This document shows positions 36,001 through 49,716 of a stretch of DNA of 64,000 bases, piece after piece. This stretch comes from Pelodera strongyloides. Taxonomy: Eukaryota > Nematoda > Chromadorea > Rhabditida > Rhabditidae. Position 1 is the first letter of the stretch; each line of letters begins with the position of its first letter. Below the pieces are notes generated by a model, which saw only the letters and a list, made by a program, of their open reading frames with translations, was not told the origin of the DNA and ran no database searches. The position numbers and the translations under genes are program-made. The stretch is from contig JAANDG010000013.1 in assembly GCA_036852015.1 (NCBI GenBank), positions 434,001 through 498,000 on the forward strand. Direction: 5' to 3'.

Positions 36001-39000
36001 TTATTTTTGCCACAAAGTATGAGTCTTATCTTTGGTGGACAAGAGGAAAAGTGTGAAACGAACTGCTGCACTATTTTTGAAAATGATGTACAACTTGGGG
36101 CAATCCAGTAATCAGCAATTGTTGAGCAGTACCGTACGTTTAGGCGGTTAGGCTTTTTAGGCTTTTATTTATTTTTTTACTAGAAGGAACCTCGCGGTTA
36201 GTTAGGATGAGTGAGAATTTTCTGCTGAAACATTTTTGCAAGTTTTTGCCGGTGGTTTTGCCTGGAAGTGTGTATTCAACGTATTAAATCGGCTTAACTG
36301 TGTTATCTTCTTGGAGGAAATATCACAAGACGTCTGTGTTGCTCACACATATATTTTCCCAGTCCCTTCTATTTTCGAACCAACGATTAGGTTTTTCGTT
36401 TTTACAATTGAATGATTTTGTTGCTTTTTCTTTCATGTACATGATTACATGTTTTGGTGGATATTGTGGTTTTCCTTAACTATAGGGTAGCATGAAATTT
36501 GAAATACTTTCCCGTCTTTTTAACCAGTAGAGCGTGGCGTGAAGCTTTATGAAATTGCTTTTTGAAATTATTTGTGAATTTTGACATTTTGAAATTATGC
36601 CTTTGCCTACCCGACCATTTTCGTTTCTTTTATTGCTCCCGATTTATTTTTGTGTAATCGGTTGTTTCGATTTGACTTGACTATTCCTAGCCCCTAGCTG
36701 AAGTCTGCAATGTATGGTCATTCGTTGTATCAATGTGAAAAATCGAATCCTATTTCCTATTGCGTAATACAGCCTGTGATTCAGCTTCTGCATGTTTAGA
36801 GCAGAAACACTGTCAAAGTTTGACTGCTTGCCTTTTCAATGTTTATTTGTTTAGTTTGTAATATTTGCGCATATCTCTGTAGTAGTAGTAAATGAGTAAA
36901 CCGTTGTTATTATTAGATTTCGCTTCATAAATTCAGAAAACTCTGTTTCAAGCCTCGTACGCAGGGACCCCAGATTGGGGGGTGTCATGTGATAATGTGT
37001 TTTGCAACTGACTGCAGTTTGCATTAGTTTTGGTGACTGGGCACATGCAAAGGAATGGGCACTCCCATCTTCTTCAAATTTGTATTTAATTATTAAATTG
37101 CGTAATTGCAATTAGTAAGTTGCATCACAAGAAATATGTGCATTATGAAAATGTCGTCCTTCCCTTGCAACTTGCAACCGTTATTTTTCGTCAAGAACTT
37201 TACACCTTTAAAATGCCTTGCAATATATTTAAGTATTATCATTTTTCTCATATTCAATTATAATTTTTAAAAGAATCTTAGCCTTACACCCTTACTTCGA
37301 CACTCTTTTGCAATCTAAGGGCTTTATGATCGAATTCACCGTCAGTGTTATCAAATCATTAACACCTTTATTTCACACTTTATGTGTGTCTTACTGAATG
37401 TAATGTGCAATTAAATGCTAGTCACTGTAGAAGTGTAGTGGTGGGGGGTTGCTTGCTTGCGTCTGAAATGTGTAAAATTTAATGTGAATATTTGAATTAT
37501 TGAAGATCCAGTCACCTTTCTGTTTATTCTTGATTCTTGTCGTGCGTCGTGAAGCTTGTAAACGGAACATGTTCATTTGAATAAGCTGAATAGTTGAATC
37601 AATAATCAAAACTTCGGAGGATCTTGGTCTCTTGTCTGTTGTCTTTCTGTAGAACTTTGAGTCTTCAGGCTTCTTAATTTGGGGTTTCAATATTCTAATT
37701 CGTTTCCTTTTGTGTTGATTTTGAGCAATGTGCATAGCATGTGTAGCTGAAAACGGTAGTTGTTGACAACTTCAAAAATGAAATTTTTGTTTACCTTGTT
37801 TTGTAGCATCTACCTCTTCTCTTCTGCACCACACAATGTGACGATAAGACGGTATTATTGAGTGATTAAGATAGGGTTTCGGTTTGAGAAACTGTTCCCA
37901 ACTTTTAGATTCGTAGCATATTGCACACTTTTGTATACTTTTGTGCTATTTGCAACCTTTTATATAATTTGCTTCTGGTCTTGTCATTGACGTATCTTGT
38001 ATACTACCTAACACATTGCCTCGATGGTAATTTGGTTCGTTAGGTACAAGGTAGGGACAGTATTTTTTGATTCATTGTGCTTTACCATTGAAGATTGCTA
38101 ATGCTAATCAATGATCACTATTTTGTGCGGTCTGAGTCATTCTAATATTTGCAAAAATTTTGCATATTGCAAAGAACAACCGGCTTTTCGCTTTTGTGAC
38201 GATTCGGGTTTTCGCTGACCTGTGGTGGTGTGGTTTTGCATATATAAAGAGAGGCATATATGCATATATAAATCAGAGCCTCAGAGCATCACCATCACTG
38301 GAAGTGTTCTTTTGTTGACGTATAGGTGCGTTGTTGCCATAATGCTGTGTCACTTGTGAACTTTTAATCCTTATGTAGCATTTTACCACCTCCTACCTCC
38401 TTTCGTCTCGTGCTACGTGCTGTTTCTGCATTTCTGCTAACGGGCCCCTGTTGTCCATTTGTCCATCCATTATGTCACATGTTTTTTTATATAAGAGTAC
38501 TTCAGTACTTTGGTTCCCTTTTTCATTTAGTTCCATTTTAGAGAACGTCTTTTGCCGTCACCCGTGACCTATTTGCTTACGCAGCAATGCGCTAGAGAAT
38601 TTGTTGCATAAAAATGCGCAGAATTCATCAATTCCAATATGTATGCATGAACTCTCTCACGGATTTGGAAATTTTGAATTAGAGATTAGAGAGGAAACTC
38701 TATCTGAGGCCGTATTCACCACTCAAGGGTAAACATTTCTCTAGAGACAAAACTTTTGGAACGCATTTTTCGGGAAGGAGAGTGAGTGGTGTGGTGAATG
38801 CAAATTTTGTGACATAATCTCACTTTCTAGGTAAATTTTCTCCGAGAGACAGTTTTCTACAGTTGTAAACGGAGTGGTGAATACGGCCTCTGAGGCCGTA
38901 TTCACCACTCCGTTTACCCTTGGAGAAAACTGTCTCTCGGAGAAAATTTACCTAGAGAGCGAGAGAATGTCAAAAATTAGCATTCACCACTTTCTCTCCT

Positions 39001-42000
39001 TCCCCAAATATGCGTGGAGAGAGGGGTAAATTGTGACCTAGGTTTGCTCGGGTAAAAAAATTTTCCCTTGGAGAATTTTCGAATTTTTTTAGTTATATGA
39101 CTTTATACTATATTGAATATTGCATTTTTAGAGTTTATAGCATATCTAACTTTAAAAAAGCTAGTGCACTTTTTGCTTTAGTGCGGATTTTTGGCAGATG
39201 AATCTAACGATAGCATTTTTTAAAATAAATACCATGATTTGAACTATTTCTTAGTTTACTTTATCACGGGCAACTAACAAAACCTACTAATTGTCCCCTC
39301 ATGTTAGCTTCATGTATGTAAGGCTGCGCATTTCTTCGCTATTAACCCAAAGTTTAGAGGATCTGGCAAGCGTGTGCCTGATACGCCGCAAGGTTTCTCT
39401 TGGTTATAAAGGGACCTCCTCACCTCACCACCCATATAGAAGCAACGAGAGATTTTGTGAATTACTTATAGCCTCTGTTTTACGCTTTCCTTTTTCCTAC
39501 GTATTGTCTACGAAAATCTGCAGATATTAATAACCCATTGTTCAACTAATTGCAAAGATGTCCCTAATATAGCTTCAATCGTTTAGAAACATTTAGCTAT
39601 GTTCATGCGCAAAAAAAAACAAGTTCCGAAAGTAAAAATTTAAGAAAACTAAGACAATAAAGGGTTAAAGTTAAAAATAGTACAATCTAGACACTTGCAA
39701 AGTAGAAAAATAATGAAGCAATGAAAATTAGAAGTTAAATATGACCAAACAAAGTAGTTTACTCCATTATTGCATCATGCTTTTTCAAAATGGCACAGGA
39801 AAAAAAATAATCTCTAGTCAATAATTCTCCATATGCTAAATTCCACGTGAATACGTTTGCAGTTCGGACATAGGTAAATTTTCTCCAAAGAGAGGGGTAA
39901 ATCCTCTCTAGAGACAAGTTGTCTCTAGAGAAATTTTACCCTCGAGTGGTGAATACGGCCTCAGGTGATGCATTTTACCTTTGTTTATACGAGTTGTTCC
40001 GAATTTGAAAGCTTTGTGTACTTGCATTTTTTCCTCTTTATGTAAAGTTATCTTGCGTTATTAATTTCTCCAGTGTACATGTACATGTAGCGACATACAC
40101 AGAACGCAATGACGCAACACATGTTTGGGATAGCAAATAAGCAAAATATTCACTTTTGGATTATATTGTTTTCTTTTTCACTTAGGACGGCATCCGGTCC
40201 GCTTAGTTTTTTTTTACCCGTTAGCGTATTTTTTCTCGTGCACCATATTACTGTTTGTGTTTTCGTGCAAAATTGCTTTACCTGATATCACCCTCTCTCT
40301 GTCATCCTCCCTCTTCTTTCTATGTTATCCATAGAAAACGTTGGAAATGAAAAGTAAACCTATTTTTATCATGATTGCTCCGTTTATCTCCTCTTTGTTT
40401 ATGTGAATTACTGGCCATCTTGCAGTGATTTTCTGATAAGCAGGTTGGCGAACCTGAGACCAACTGATACTGATACTGAGCTAAAAACTGAACTTCACCA
40501 AATTACTTTACCTTTACCGATAACGGATTGTGGTTGACTGTATTCTCATTGGCCATTTCCATTCACAACACTTTTTTGTTCTAATTTTTCAGATTAATTA
40601 TCTGTATATTACGTAGTTCCGTTTTGGAGTCGTGTCGAACTCTATTAAGAATAGATTTTGATACACATGGTATTGATATTTCTGCTTTGAGTTTGAGTTG
40701 ACTTCTGGTTCGTCCTTTACATACATAATCATATGCATTTACTAATTGCTTATTTCTTCCGGTTCAGTTGTTCTGTAATGGTATAAGAAGAACTTGAAAA
40801 CATCATACAAACTATAAAAATGATGAAATTTGAATCGTTCTCAAATTTTGTTGAACGACGATTCATGGTGAAGATTCGACATCTGACACTATGTGAGGGT
40901 TTTTTGTTTTCTTTTGTATTTTGAAGGTGGATGGTATTTGTCGGGAGGCTAAAGGCTAAAGGGGAACACAAACAAATAGGTAGACGGGTACCCCTTGCGA
41001 TGATAATACTTGTTAGTTTGTAGTTTCGTCTACCATTACCAATATCTGAAAAAAGTGGAATTTCACAGGTACTCCCAAAGTCCAGTGGTCCAGTCCATAT
41101 CTTCAACGAAAAAAATAATCACTGTTCATTTTTGTGTGTTCTTGTAAACAGAGAAGAGAGAGATTAAAATTCCCGCTCAAAAGAATGCATGGTTTGGTGC
41201 GAGTTCATGATAACATTAAAATTCCTGGGTAAGGGTTTGTTCGATTGCAAATCTGTTCTTGAATATGTTAAGCACTCGTTCTTATGTGATTATGATTATG
41301 ATGTGACATGTCACCTTATGTGGAGAGTGGTGCCCGCGCGCCCACGGGGATATGCCGGCGAGCATGTTAGAATCCAGAGGCCGTATCCACCAACACACCC
41401 CAGGGAGCTAAAGAGTGCATAGAGACTGCGAGAGCAGAAGAGATTCAGAGCGAACGTGAGCCTAGGGAGGGCTCCCTGTATGTTGGTGAATACGGCCGCA
41501 GGTTGCCTAAGTTGTAGAGAGAGTGGAGGAGGGACAACTTTATATAGTCGCTCTCTCCCTTTTATTTACCTTTTGCATTTTTGCAGACGATTCCGCCCCA
41601 TCGAAGCGATGTTCGCACACGCGTACCGTCCACTTTCCCGATGAGGAGGAGCTAGTCAGTGGATACCATGAAGCTCCCACCTCTCCGTTTGTGAATATCG
41701 AGCAGCGGATAGTTCGTGAGTTTAAAAAATGTTTACTTTTTAATGTTTATGTTACGTTAGAGCTAGAGTCCGGTCTGTTGGACAACATTTTTGTTATGTA
41801 GGGGATGTATGTGTCGCATTTGACGCGAATAGTCAAATATACAAATTTGCAAATGCATCTGGAGTCTGGAGCTTAGCCAACCCCAACCTTAGACATTTAT
41901 TTTGGAAATTCTAGAATTTTTAAAAGCGTTGGACCGTTGGACGTTTAGAGTATGGGGAAACACGGTGCTAAATTGATAAATCAGTGATTTGTTTGTTGAC

Positions 42001-45000
42001 CAAGAATTTGAAGCCGTATTGTACCTACTTTGGCAAATTTGCATACAATACGAATTGCCCATTTATCCTATTCAAATTTTTGGTGCCCGCCCGAAGCTTA
42101 CGGCACGAAATTAACTAGGATGCATAGGAAATTCGTATCATGTGCAAATTTCTTAAAGGTACAATACGGCTTCAACATTGAACTGTGTGATTTAACTTGT
42201 GACCGATTTAGAAAGTCCCATTGCAGCACCACCTAACGAAGAAGTGATTGCGCAGTACAGACAGGCTTGCAATCGATTGGGAGTGGTACCGAATTCGAAT
42301 GTCGAGCGACAAATTACGGTAGGTATATTGGTATATAGAATTTGGAGTCTTAATAATTGTCTCGTTTCTCTGTCTGTCTGCATTCTTTCATTGACATTAT
42401 TTCTGTGTGTTATTCATTGTTATTTTTTATAGTTCTATGTATTGTACTGTACTTTGAATTGGAAAAACATTTTCACTTTTTAATTGTTTAATGGTTAGGT
42501 TAGCATAAATGAAATTCAGCATTTCCATCACGCTCCCGGCGTTCGGCAGGAGCAGATGTCGCTGAAGGGCGAACGTGTCTCACATCTTCACATGGAAACA
42601 CTGGAGGAGATTTTCAGAAGGGTCCAGTTTGACTCGCTCGATTTTGAATACACCTTTCTTGATGATGATGTGAGCTTTTTACTTTATAAATGAGTAGGAG
42701 TAAATTTGACAAGTAATTAGATATTTTAAGTAGGTATGCCGATATGAAGAGGAACAGTGGAAGAAAATCAGAAGTGTAAAAATCATTAGTGTGAAATGGT
42801 AGACATGACACTGTACCTTGTTTCGAATCAGTTTAGTCATCAGTCCTGTAAGATATAGTTTTGAAAGGCTTAAGGCCCATAGATTATTGATTTCAGTTGA
42901 AATTTGCCACGTTGGGTTTCCAATTACCAGTATGTAAACCGAAAAGAATACTAGGATTTTCAATTATTTGTGTACTTTTATTGCTTGTGGACAATCCTTG
43001 CTCTAACGTAATTAGTGTATTGTTCTTCAGTGTGTTACTTCTCTGGCGGAAATGCTCGAATTCTATGACTCAACGCACAAACTCAACCTTTCATTTAATA
43101 AGCAAATCACTGTGCGTGGATGGCAGTCGATATTCAAGGCTGTACGAAATGTGGGTTATTTTATTGATTCTAAATTATTTCCCCCAAATTTTTCCTGCAG
43201 CCTTTTGTGTTCTGTTGTGGTTCAAATAATTCTTCCTTCAATCTTTTGTCGTTTTTGAAATGTTTCACGATTGATATTACACGGGCTCAAGTTTTCGAGG
43301 AGATTATCTTTTCTTCCGACGTGTTTTATGTTTAGTAAATTATAATGTGTGGTGTATTTATTTATATTTATTAAATACACCAAAAGGTAGAACTTGTGTG
43401 GGAATCAAAAGGTAGAATCTCTGTAGAACTTCTGTGGGTCTTAGCGTGATAGTTTTCAATTATCGGTACTACGCAAGTGACTCATAAATAGACAAGTACA
43501 TAGATAAGCTGTGTGATTCATAAATAAACATGAAAATGTAAGGCATTTTTCAATTTTCAGTGCACCTCTCTTCACACACTGAATCTCCGATACACATCGC
43601 TAACGGACAAGGCGCTGCCTCATTTGTGTCGAGCGCTGAGGTCCCAACCCCAGCCAACACTCACTTGTCTACATCTGGAGAATGTGAACGTGTCGGGCAA
43701 GAATCTGCTTCTCATTGTCTGCGCCCTCAAGACAAATAGTTCTCTCAAGGTGAGATTGTGGTATCATGTATCTTTCTAGTAAATAGTAAATAAGGTAAGG
43801 ATTTCGGGAATTAACTTTGCACTTAACGGCTTAGTGCGCTACTCTTTCTGAATGCTGAACTGTATGTATTTTTTAGGAGTTATACCTTGGTGAGAACTCG
43901 TTGCACCAAACGGACGGTGCCCATCTCTATCAGTTGATTGTATCAAATACTTCGATCACCACATTGGATCTCAGAAATAATGAGCTATCGGTGGGCGATT
44001 GATAATTTATCTCTATTGTTGACTTTCATTTTATGATGTCTCATAGTGTCATACAATTATTTTTAGGATGCCGGTATCTCCATTTGACCTACAGCCCATA
44101 CTTCCATGACTATATGGCGTGTATTTATGTAATTATGTCTAGCTTGCGAATTTCAAAGTGGAATTTTTTTAGGATGCCGGTGTTCTACATATTTGTGATG
44201 CGTTGCGGAATTCCGAAGCGTGTGCGAGGAGTTCGTTAACCGTATGTTTCTTGAAACATAGTTATGAGTTATGACCTGCGTTGTATTGTTTTATTAGTCT
44301 TCGGTTTCATCTCCAAGAACAAAGGCATTAATAAATAATAATAAAGTTTATTCGCGGCATATCAAGTTTTTCGATTCTGTGTTTTTGTTTTTAACGATTT
44401 CTATTTATTGCAGGCCCTCGTCCTATGGAACAATCGTCTAACATGCAAAAGTATGGAAGCTATAGCAAGGGCGCTGGTTAGTTTTTTTTCCATAGAATTT
44501 TTAGGTTCATGACTTCTGTTATATTTCTATGGTTTTATTATATACTAATAATGAGTTTCTCTGTTTTCTACTAGTGAGTTTAGTTGATTGTGATCAGTAA
44601 GGTATACTCAAGGAGTTATCCCTTTATCTTTATTTAGTACTCTAGGTTTATCGTACACCCCCCCCCCCTTCTAAGAGCCATTGTTAGTGAGTTACTAAGT
44701 TGTTAGCAACTGTTTTTGTTTAGAAGGTGAATCATAAGTTGGAGACGATCAACGTCGGCAACAACAATCTCGGGCAGGCGGGTGTGATGGCACTTCAGGA
44801 AGCGATTAGGCAGACGGACACCTCACTCCATAGATTGGGACTGCAGAGCACCAACATGGATAATCAGTGTGAGTGTTCACTGTGGCTTTTGGTTCATCCC
44901 TTTTCTCTCAGTTAGTTGACCTGCATTTTAGTATGGTGTTGGTGATGTCCTCACCGCACCAACACCTTAGTGCACCGTTGGGGTTCGCGATTTCCTATCC

Positions 45001-48000
45001 ACAACTGTTGATTTGTAGATACCTTCGATTCGTTAAACCAATAACACAGTATTGCTATTACTATTTCTTACACCTAGCTTCTTAGGAGAACGATTTGAGT
45101 TTGTTGTTTTGTTTGTTTGTGCTGGCAAGAACAACATGGATACTTGCTTTCAGGCGCTATAATGTTAGCAGAATGTTTGGCCGACAATAGTGCAATGGTG
45201 AGAATTGATCTCAGGGACAATCCGGCGATTGGATCAGCTGGTGGGCTATTTATTGATTTATCTATACTTGCCTAGTAGCTGGCGGCTTCAAACATTGATG
45301 CATTTCATATTTATGTATAAGTAATACTTTTTTTCTGCGTAGATATTCGATGCCGGTAATTCTACCCCCGACTTTTCGAGACTATTGTTAGCCTTTCTTA
45401 TTGGCTGATTTTGGTTTGATTCACGTATTTGAACTTAGCAGTCCTAATTTAGTTGCTTATAAGGCTATATCAACGGGCAGTCAGTTGTTGAAACCTTATC
45501 ATATTTTATGCTTATACAGTGCCTTGCAGGTCTCTTGGCCCTTCACTCGGCCATGAAGATGAACAAGTCGATCACGCTGCTTAATCTCGATGGCCGAGTT
45601 GCACAACCGTCCAGTGCTAAGGTGAGTGTGTGCCTGTGTTCGTATGTTATTTATTTGCGGTGCATTGTGATGAAAAGTGAAGTAGTGTGAAAAAAAGAAT
45701 CTGGTAAATCCCAAAATATGTTAGCGTAAGGAATCAGCCTAGGTTTTTTGTTTGGCATGTAGTGTAGAATTTAATTACTACCCGAACGAGAATGTTGCAT
45801 CATGATACATAATAATGGAATAATGGAATAAGAAGGGTGTTTATGGTTGCTGACTGATTAGAAACGAAAGTTTATTCAGTCCTTTCCTTATTCTATCTTT
45901 TGGCCGATAAGTTGTTGTGTGAGTGTGTGTTCTCTGCTGACTCTGCTCTATCATTGTGCTGTGGTCTCCCCCGGCGTGTAGTAGCTCGTGCTCATTAATC
46001 CAGGTTCGCCCATATCAGGACGAGTTTCGGCGATACTTTGACGAGATCCGTGAGTACTGCGAGCGCAACAAGGAGGCCGCTATCCGAGCTCTCACCGCTC
46101 ACGTTGACACCACTGAGGAGGAGGAGGAGAGGGCGAGAGAAGCAGAAACTGTGAAAGAAGCGGAGAGTGTGGTTGCTGAAGAGACGGAAGAGATTAATGT
46201 AGTCAAAGTGAAGGAAAGCGAGGAGAGTGCAGAGACGAATGAGGAGGGAGATGTTGGTGAGTATTTTTTTGTCTTTTATTGCCTTGACCAGTTTTTTTTT
46301 CGGAATTCGACCGAGGCTGAGATGGTCTGTTTGTTTATTGCCTTTTTTTAAACGGAATATGAAAGTTATGTGTTTTACACAATGTAGAAATATTAAATTG
46401 CCGCCCGGGTTGACTCTTCCATAGTTTGTTCTTGTTCGATCTTACGTACGTAGATACTAGTTTATTATGCCCAAATGAGAACGGACGATTTTTGAGTAAT
46501 TTCAGTTGAAGTGCCGCCACCCAGTCCCCCCGGGGCTCAGCACCACGTGAAGCGGGAGCGGGCGCCCAAGGTTAGCAGGTCGGCAAGTCTCACCTGCTCG
46601 GAGGTCTTACCGGATGTGACGGTTCGTTACCAGCTTGTTGTATTTATGGAATATAGATGTCGAAGGGCATGTCGAATCTGGAAACTGCCTAGATTACTGT
46701 GCTAGGTCCGCCTCTACTCCGTTAATGAATCCCGAGCTTTTTCCGAGGAACTTTGCATTTTCGTGCTTTTCCCGCCTATTTCCCGAGTATTCTCCGACAA
46801 GATTCTCGGGCCGAGCTGTTTGTCCGTTTCCGAGCTTTTCCCATTTATTTTCCGTGATTTTTCCAACACATTTTCGTATTTTGAGCTCGGGCCGACTAAA
46901 AACCTAGTAGGAAACTAGTAAAAAAACTATCTCGGGCCGATCTCGGAAACAAAGTTCATAGCATGTTCAACATAGCTTGTCGACAGACCCGACCCCTCCC
47001 CTCCCCTAGGTTCCTCAATTCAATAAAACGAACACACATGTGAGAGGCTGTCCCCTGCCATGAGTATTCTTGCTCATTTTCAGATCCAGGAACGACTTCG
47101 TGAAATGACTGGATCAACGCATTCACTGGATGAGTCTACTCATGCAGAATCGGTGCAGACCATCAAGAAATACCAAGCTAAGGCTGTAACCTGCGGTTTA
47201 CATAAAGGTATGGAGAGTATACATCATGTTACAGTGCTGGTAATTATAAGAAACGCGGGTTTTTATTAGAATGAAATAGGAACTCAGCGTATAAATGTAA
47301 TGAGTGAAATATTTGACAATTAGAAATCGGGGCACTTGGAAAGCGTTCGGGATACACTTTCTGATAACGAACTAGGCACCTGTACCTTTAAGGTTCGATA
47401 TAAGTGGGTTAGCCATAGAAATTGTTTCGTTCTTCGTGAGCCAATGATTCGATGCTGATTGTGATGTGAGGTTGCGAAATTTAATCGTTTAAATCTTCTA
47501 GTGAACAGTTTAGGCGTTTTGTGCGTCGTCTTCGTGTTTTTTACAAGCCTAGTTTAATGTTATATTATGTGATTGTTTGATCGTTCAGCCGCGCCCGAGT
47601 GGGGTTCCCTGCCTTCCCTGCCCTCGATTCCATCGGACGTGTCCCCAAGCAGTGCTCCATCTCCATCAACACCAGTTTCTTCGGGTTCTTCAACATTGTC
47701 CACTCATAAACCTGCGCCTGTTAAAAAGTTTAGAAGATTCTCCGTTTCACCTACCTCATCAACATTTGACCTCGGACCAACGTTAAAGGTGGGGAATTGG
47801 ATTTCTAGTCCTTTTAGTTACCGTAGAGATCCTAGGAAGTTGATTCCTGCGTTCTGCCTTGTGTTTTCTTTTTTATTAGTTGCGTAGTGTTGTGCGGGCT
47901 TGACGATTTGCTAGTGTTAACTCTGTTAACCATGGAATTGGTAGTTTACCAGTAAAGATTGGATGAATTTTTCTTGTATAGAGAAGAAGTAAAGAAAGCG

Positions 48001-49716
48001 GAAACTTTGCTAACCAACGCTATTAAATTATGTTTTGAAGAAAAAATGTTTATTTAGTCATCCCCATCTTTGGACACTGCATCCACCTCGGCATCTTTGC
48101 ATTCCCAACATCAGCTATCCAGGCCACTAACACTACCCGTCCGAGTCCCGCAGCTGGGAGAGGTTCCCCTTGACGGGAGTCACTCGGCGCCCATTATATC
48201 GTCTAGTCTTCCCGCGTCGATGGGAAGAGAATTCAACTTGAAAAGTGGGTGCTTTAGTATTTCGTTTTGAATTAATTTTTAAATGTGCACACCAGTCTCA
48301 GTCACTAGATTTTGGCCTTTCGGTGGTTTATTATTATTCGTGTATGGCATTAATTTTGCGTGTACAAGCGTATAGTAATTTTTGTACAAATATTTGTGCA
48401 AACGTAATTCTACGTTATGACTATGAACATCTTACTTTAGGTTTCGGCACTTTATTCCATTTCTTGCCCTGATTGATGGTGTGAGTGAAAAGATATTTCT
48501 TCAGGTGGATTCAGTCCTGTGCAAGAAAAGACTTCGTCATCTGCACATTGTGATGAGGAACTAGAGCGACAGAGGGAAGCGAGAGAGCGAGAAGAACGAG
48601 AGATGGAAGAGAAGGAGAAGCGTCTTCTAGAAGAGAGACTACACGAACTGGAGAGATTAGAGACAGAGAAACGAGAAGCAGAAGTGAAAGCGGTCGTTAG
48701 CGATTTGGTCAACTATGTGGTTAGTTTTTTTTTTTTTATATTATTTAATCTTGTTCTAAAGTTCTAACGACCCCCCCCCCCCTATCCGTGATCTGAGAGA
48801 GGTTAATGTTAGGGTTAGAGGTGAAAGATGAAAGAATAACACTTGACAAGTATGAGAGCGGTAGGGATATAGGAAGTAGGTCGGAAGTTGTGTTGTCCTG
48901 TTCCTGGTGGTTCGGGCTAATTTGTCTACCAGATGCAGTATTATATATGTGACATTTGTGCGTTATCTGTCACAAATTTCATTGGTATTAAAGGAAAACC
49001 TGAACGCTGCGGAAGCGGAAGTTCCTACACGCCCGATGTTTTTCAGGTATACGAGGAAACTTCGGTGGTGGAGCGGAAGCGATCGCTCCTTCTGCAATCG
49101 AGCACGTTCTGTGAGCCGCCCGATCCGAAGAAATTGATGGCCATGCTACAGGAGATGAACCTGAACGCGGCTGAAACTCCGACACCCACGACGCCCAGCA
49201 GGTATGGTGGGAATGAAGTGGTGCGTGCTCTTGCCGCGCAATAATAGCTTTGCGCCAGTGTGTGGCGGCGAACGGTCTAGGTCTAGAATTTCATTTGGCG
49301 CTCGTGCGGCGCACCTACTGCGCTACCTTGGCGGTTTAATGCATTGTGATAATAGCCAACAAATCTTGCAGAATGATGTCCATCGCCGAAGATCTCGGGG
49401 CGGAAACTGACGAGGACGCGGTTGCCGGTGTCTTGAGAAATGTGGTCCGTGAGGTGCTCAAGAAGGAGAAGGAGGATTTGCGGTTAGCTTAAGTTCATGG
49501 TAACGAAACATTATCGTGGTTGAATCCGTAGCATATATGTACCGTATTTAATGAGAAAGTTTCTACTTTGTTCCCTTGTTTATCTATTGTTTTGTGTATT
49601 GTTTGTTTCACTTTGAAATATCCATATTTTATTGTGTACATTCTAGAATGGCGCTGGATCGCAAGCGTACCCGTCTGGGACTAAAGGACGGATCTTTTCC
49701 AAGTACTCCCGTTTGA
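33015..49716 (+). CDS. PPP1R37-type leucine-rich-repeat PP1 regulator
   Basis: PPP1R37 (LRRC68) binds protein phosphatase 1 through an RVxF motif and carries ribonuclease-inhibitor-type repeats. Twenty-three exons in frame, main ones 33015-33056, 33238-33358, 34120-34197, 41587-41715, 42212-42318, 42499-42669, 43031-43150, 43561-43749, 43877-43990, 44173-44241, 44414-44476, 44724-44868, 45154-45240, 45530-45621, 46004-46256, 46506-46621, 47084-47207, 47589-47788, 48058-48244, 48505-48719, 49047-49201, 49372-49482 and 49647-49716; about 985 residues. RTVHF (93-97), followed by PDEEELVSGY, matches the family's PP1-docking site. LRRs span about 185-509 (HTLNLRYTSLTDKAL, ITTLDLRNNELSDAG, LETINVGNNNLGQAG). 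An acidic stretch follows, then Pro/Ser-rich linkers including KKFRRFSVSP, and a charged coiled coil (about 815-865). The first exon is the weakest: the true start may lie upstream. The 7.4-kb intron 34198-41586 is packed with repeats. Confidence 0.88.
33375..33541. mobile_element. MITE-like element, TTAAAGCGGTAT family
   Basis: Ends TTAAAGCGATATTGCATGTGG and ACAATGCAATATCGGTTTAA are inverse copies. It lies in an intron of the PPP1R37-type gene. Confidence 0.8.
35179..35324. mobile_element. second copy of the GGGATTTCC element family
   Basis: Closely related to 13980-14132, with the same internal phrases (gtgattctgtcaa, tagttccaaaat). It lies in the 7.4-kb intron. Confidence 0.8.
38706..38890. 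mobile_element. short GAGGCCGTATTCACC element
   Basis: Begins GAGGCCGTATTCACCACTC and ends with its inverse GAGTGGTGAATACGGCCTC. The arms continue with gtaaac and gagagaca-type sequence. It directly abuts the larger element at 38892. Confidence 0.9.
38892..39962. mobile_element. long (1.07-kb) GAGGCCGTATTCACC element
   Basis: It has the same ends as its neighbour, separated from it by a single T. The subterminal arms (ctctctagagacaa type) also match. The largest internal frame, near 39300-39530, is 79 codons and does not look like a transposase, so it may be a deletion derivative of a larger transposon. Confidence 0.85.
41377..41498. mobile_element. diverged GAGGCCGTAT element
   Basis: Ends GAGGCCGTATCCACCAACA and TGTTGGTGAATACGGCC are inverse copies. 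It lies just before the exon at 41587. Confidence 0.75.
42009..42174. mobile_element. MITE-like element, TGAAGCCGTATTGTACC ends
   Basis: Left TTGAAGCCGTATTGTACC and right GGTACAATACGGCTTCAA are inverse copies, and both arms continue with aaatttgca. It lies in the intron ending at 42211. Confidence 0.85.

Noticed and set aside
38706..39962. CRISPR-like array suggested by repeated ends
   Set aside because: The repeats are inverted element ends, not regularly spaced direct repeats, and the genome is eukaryotic.
44060..44095. Alternative exon start at a second AGGATGCCGG near 44067
   Set aside because: The true exon begins at 44173 and keeps the LRR frame; the upstream look-alike soon leaves the family sequence.
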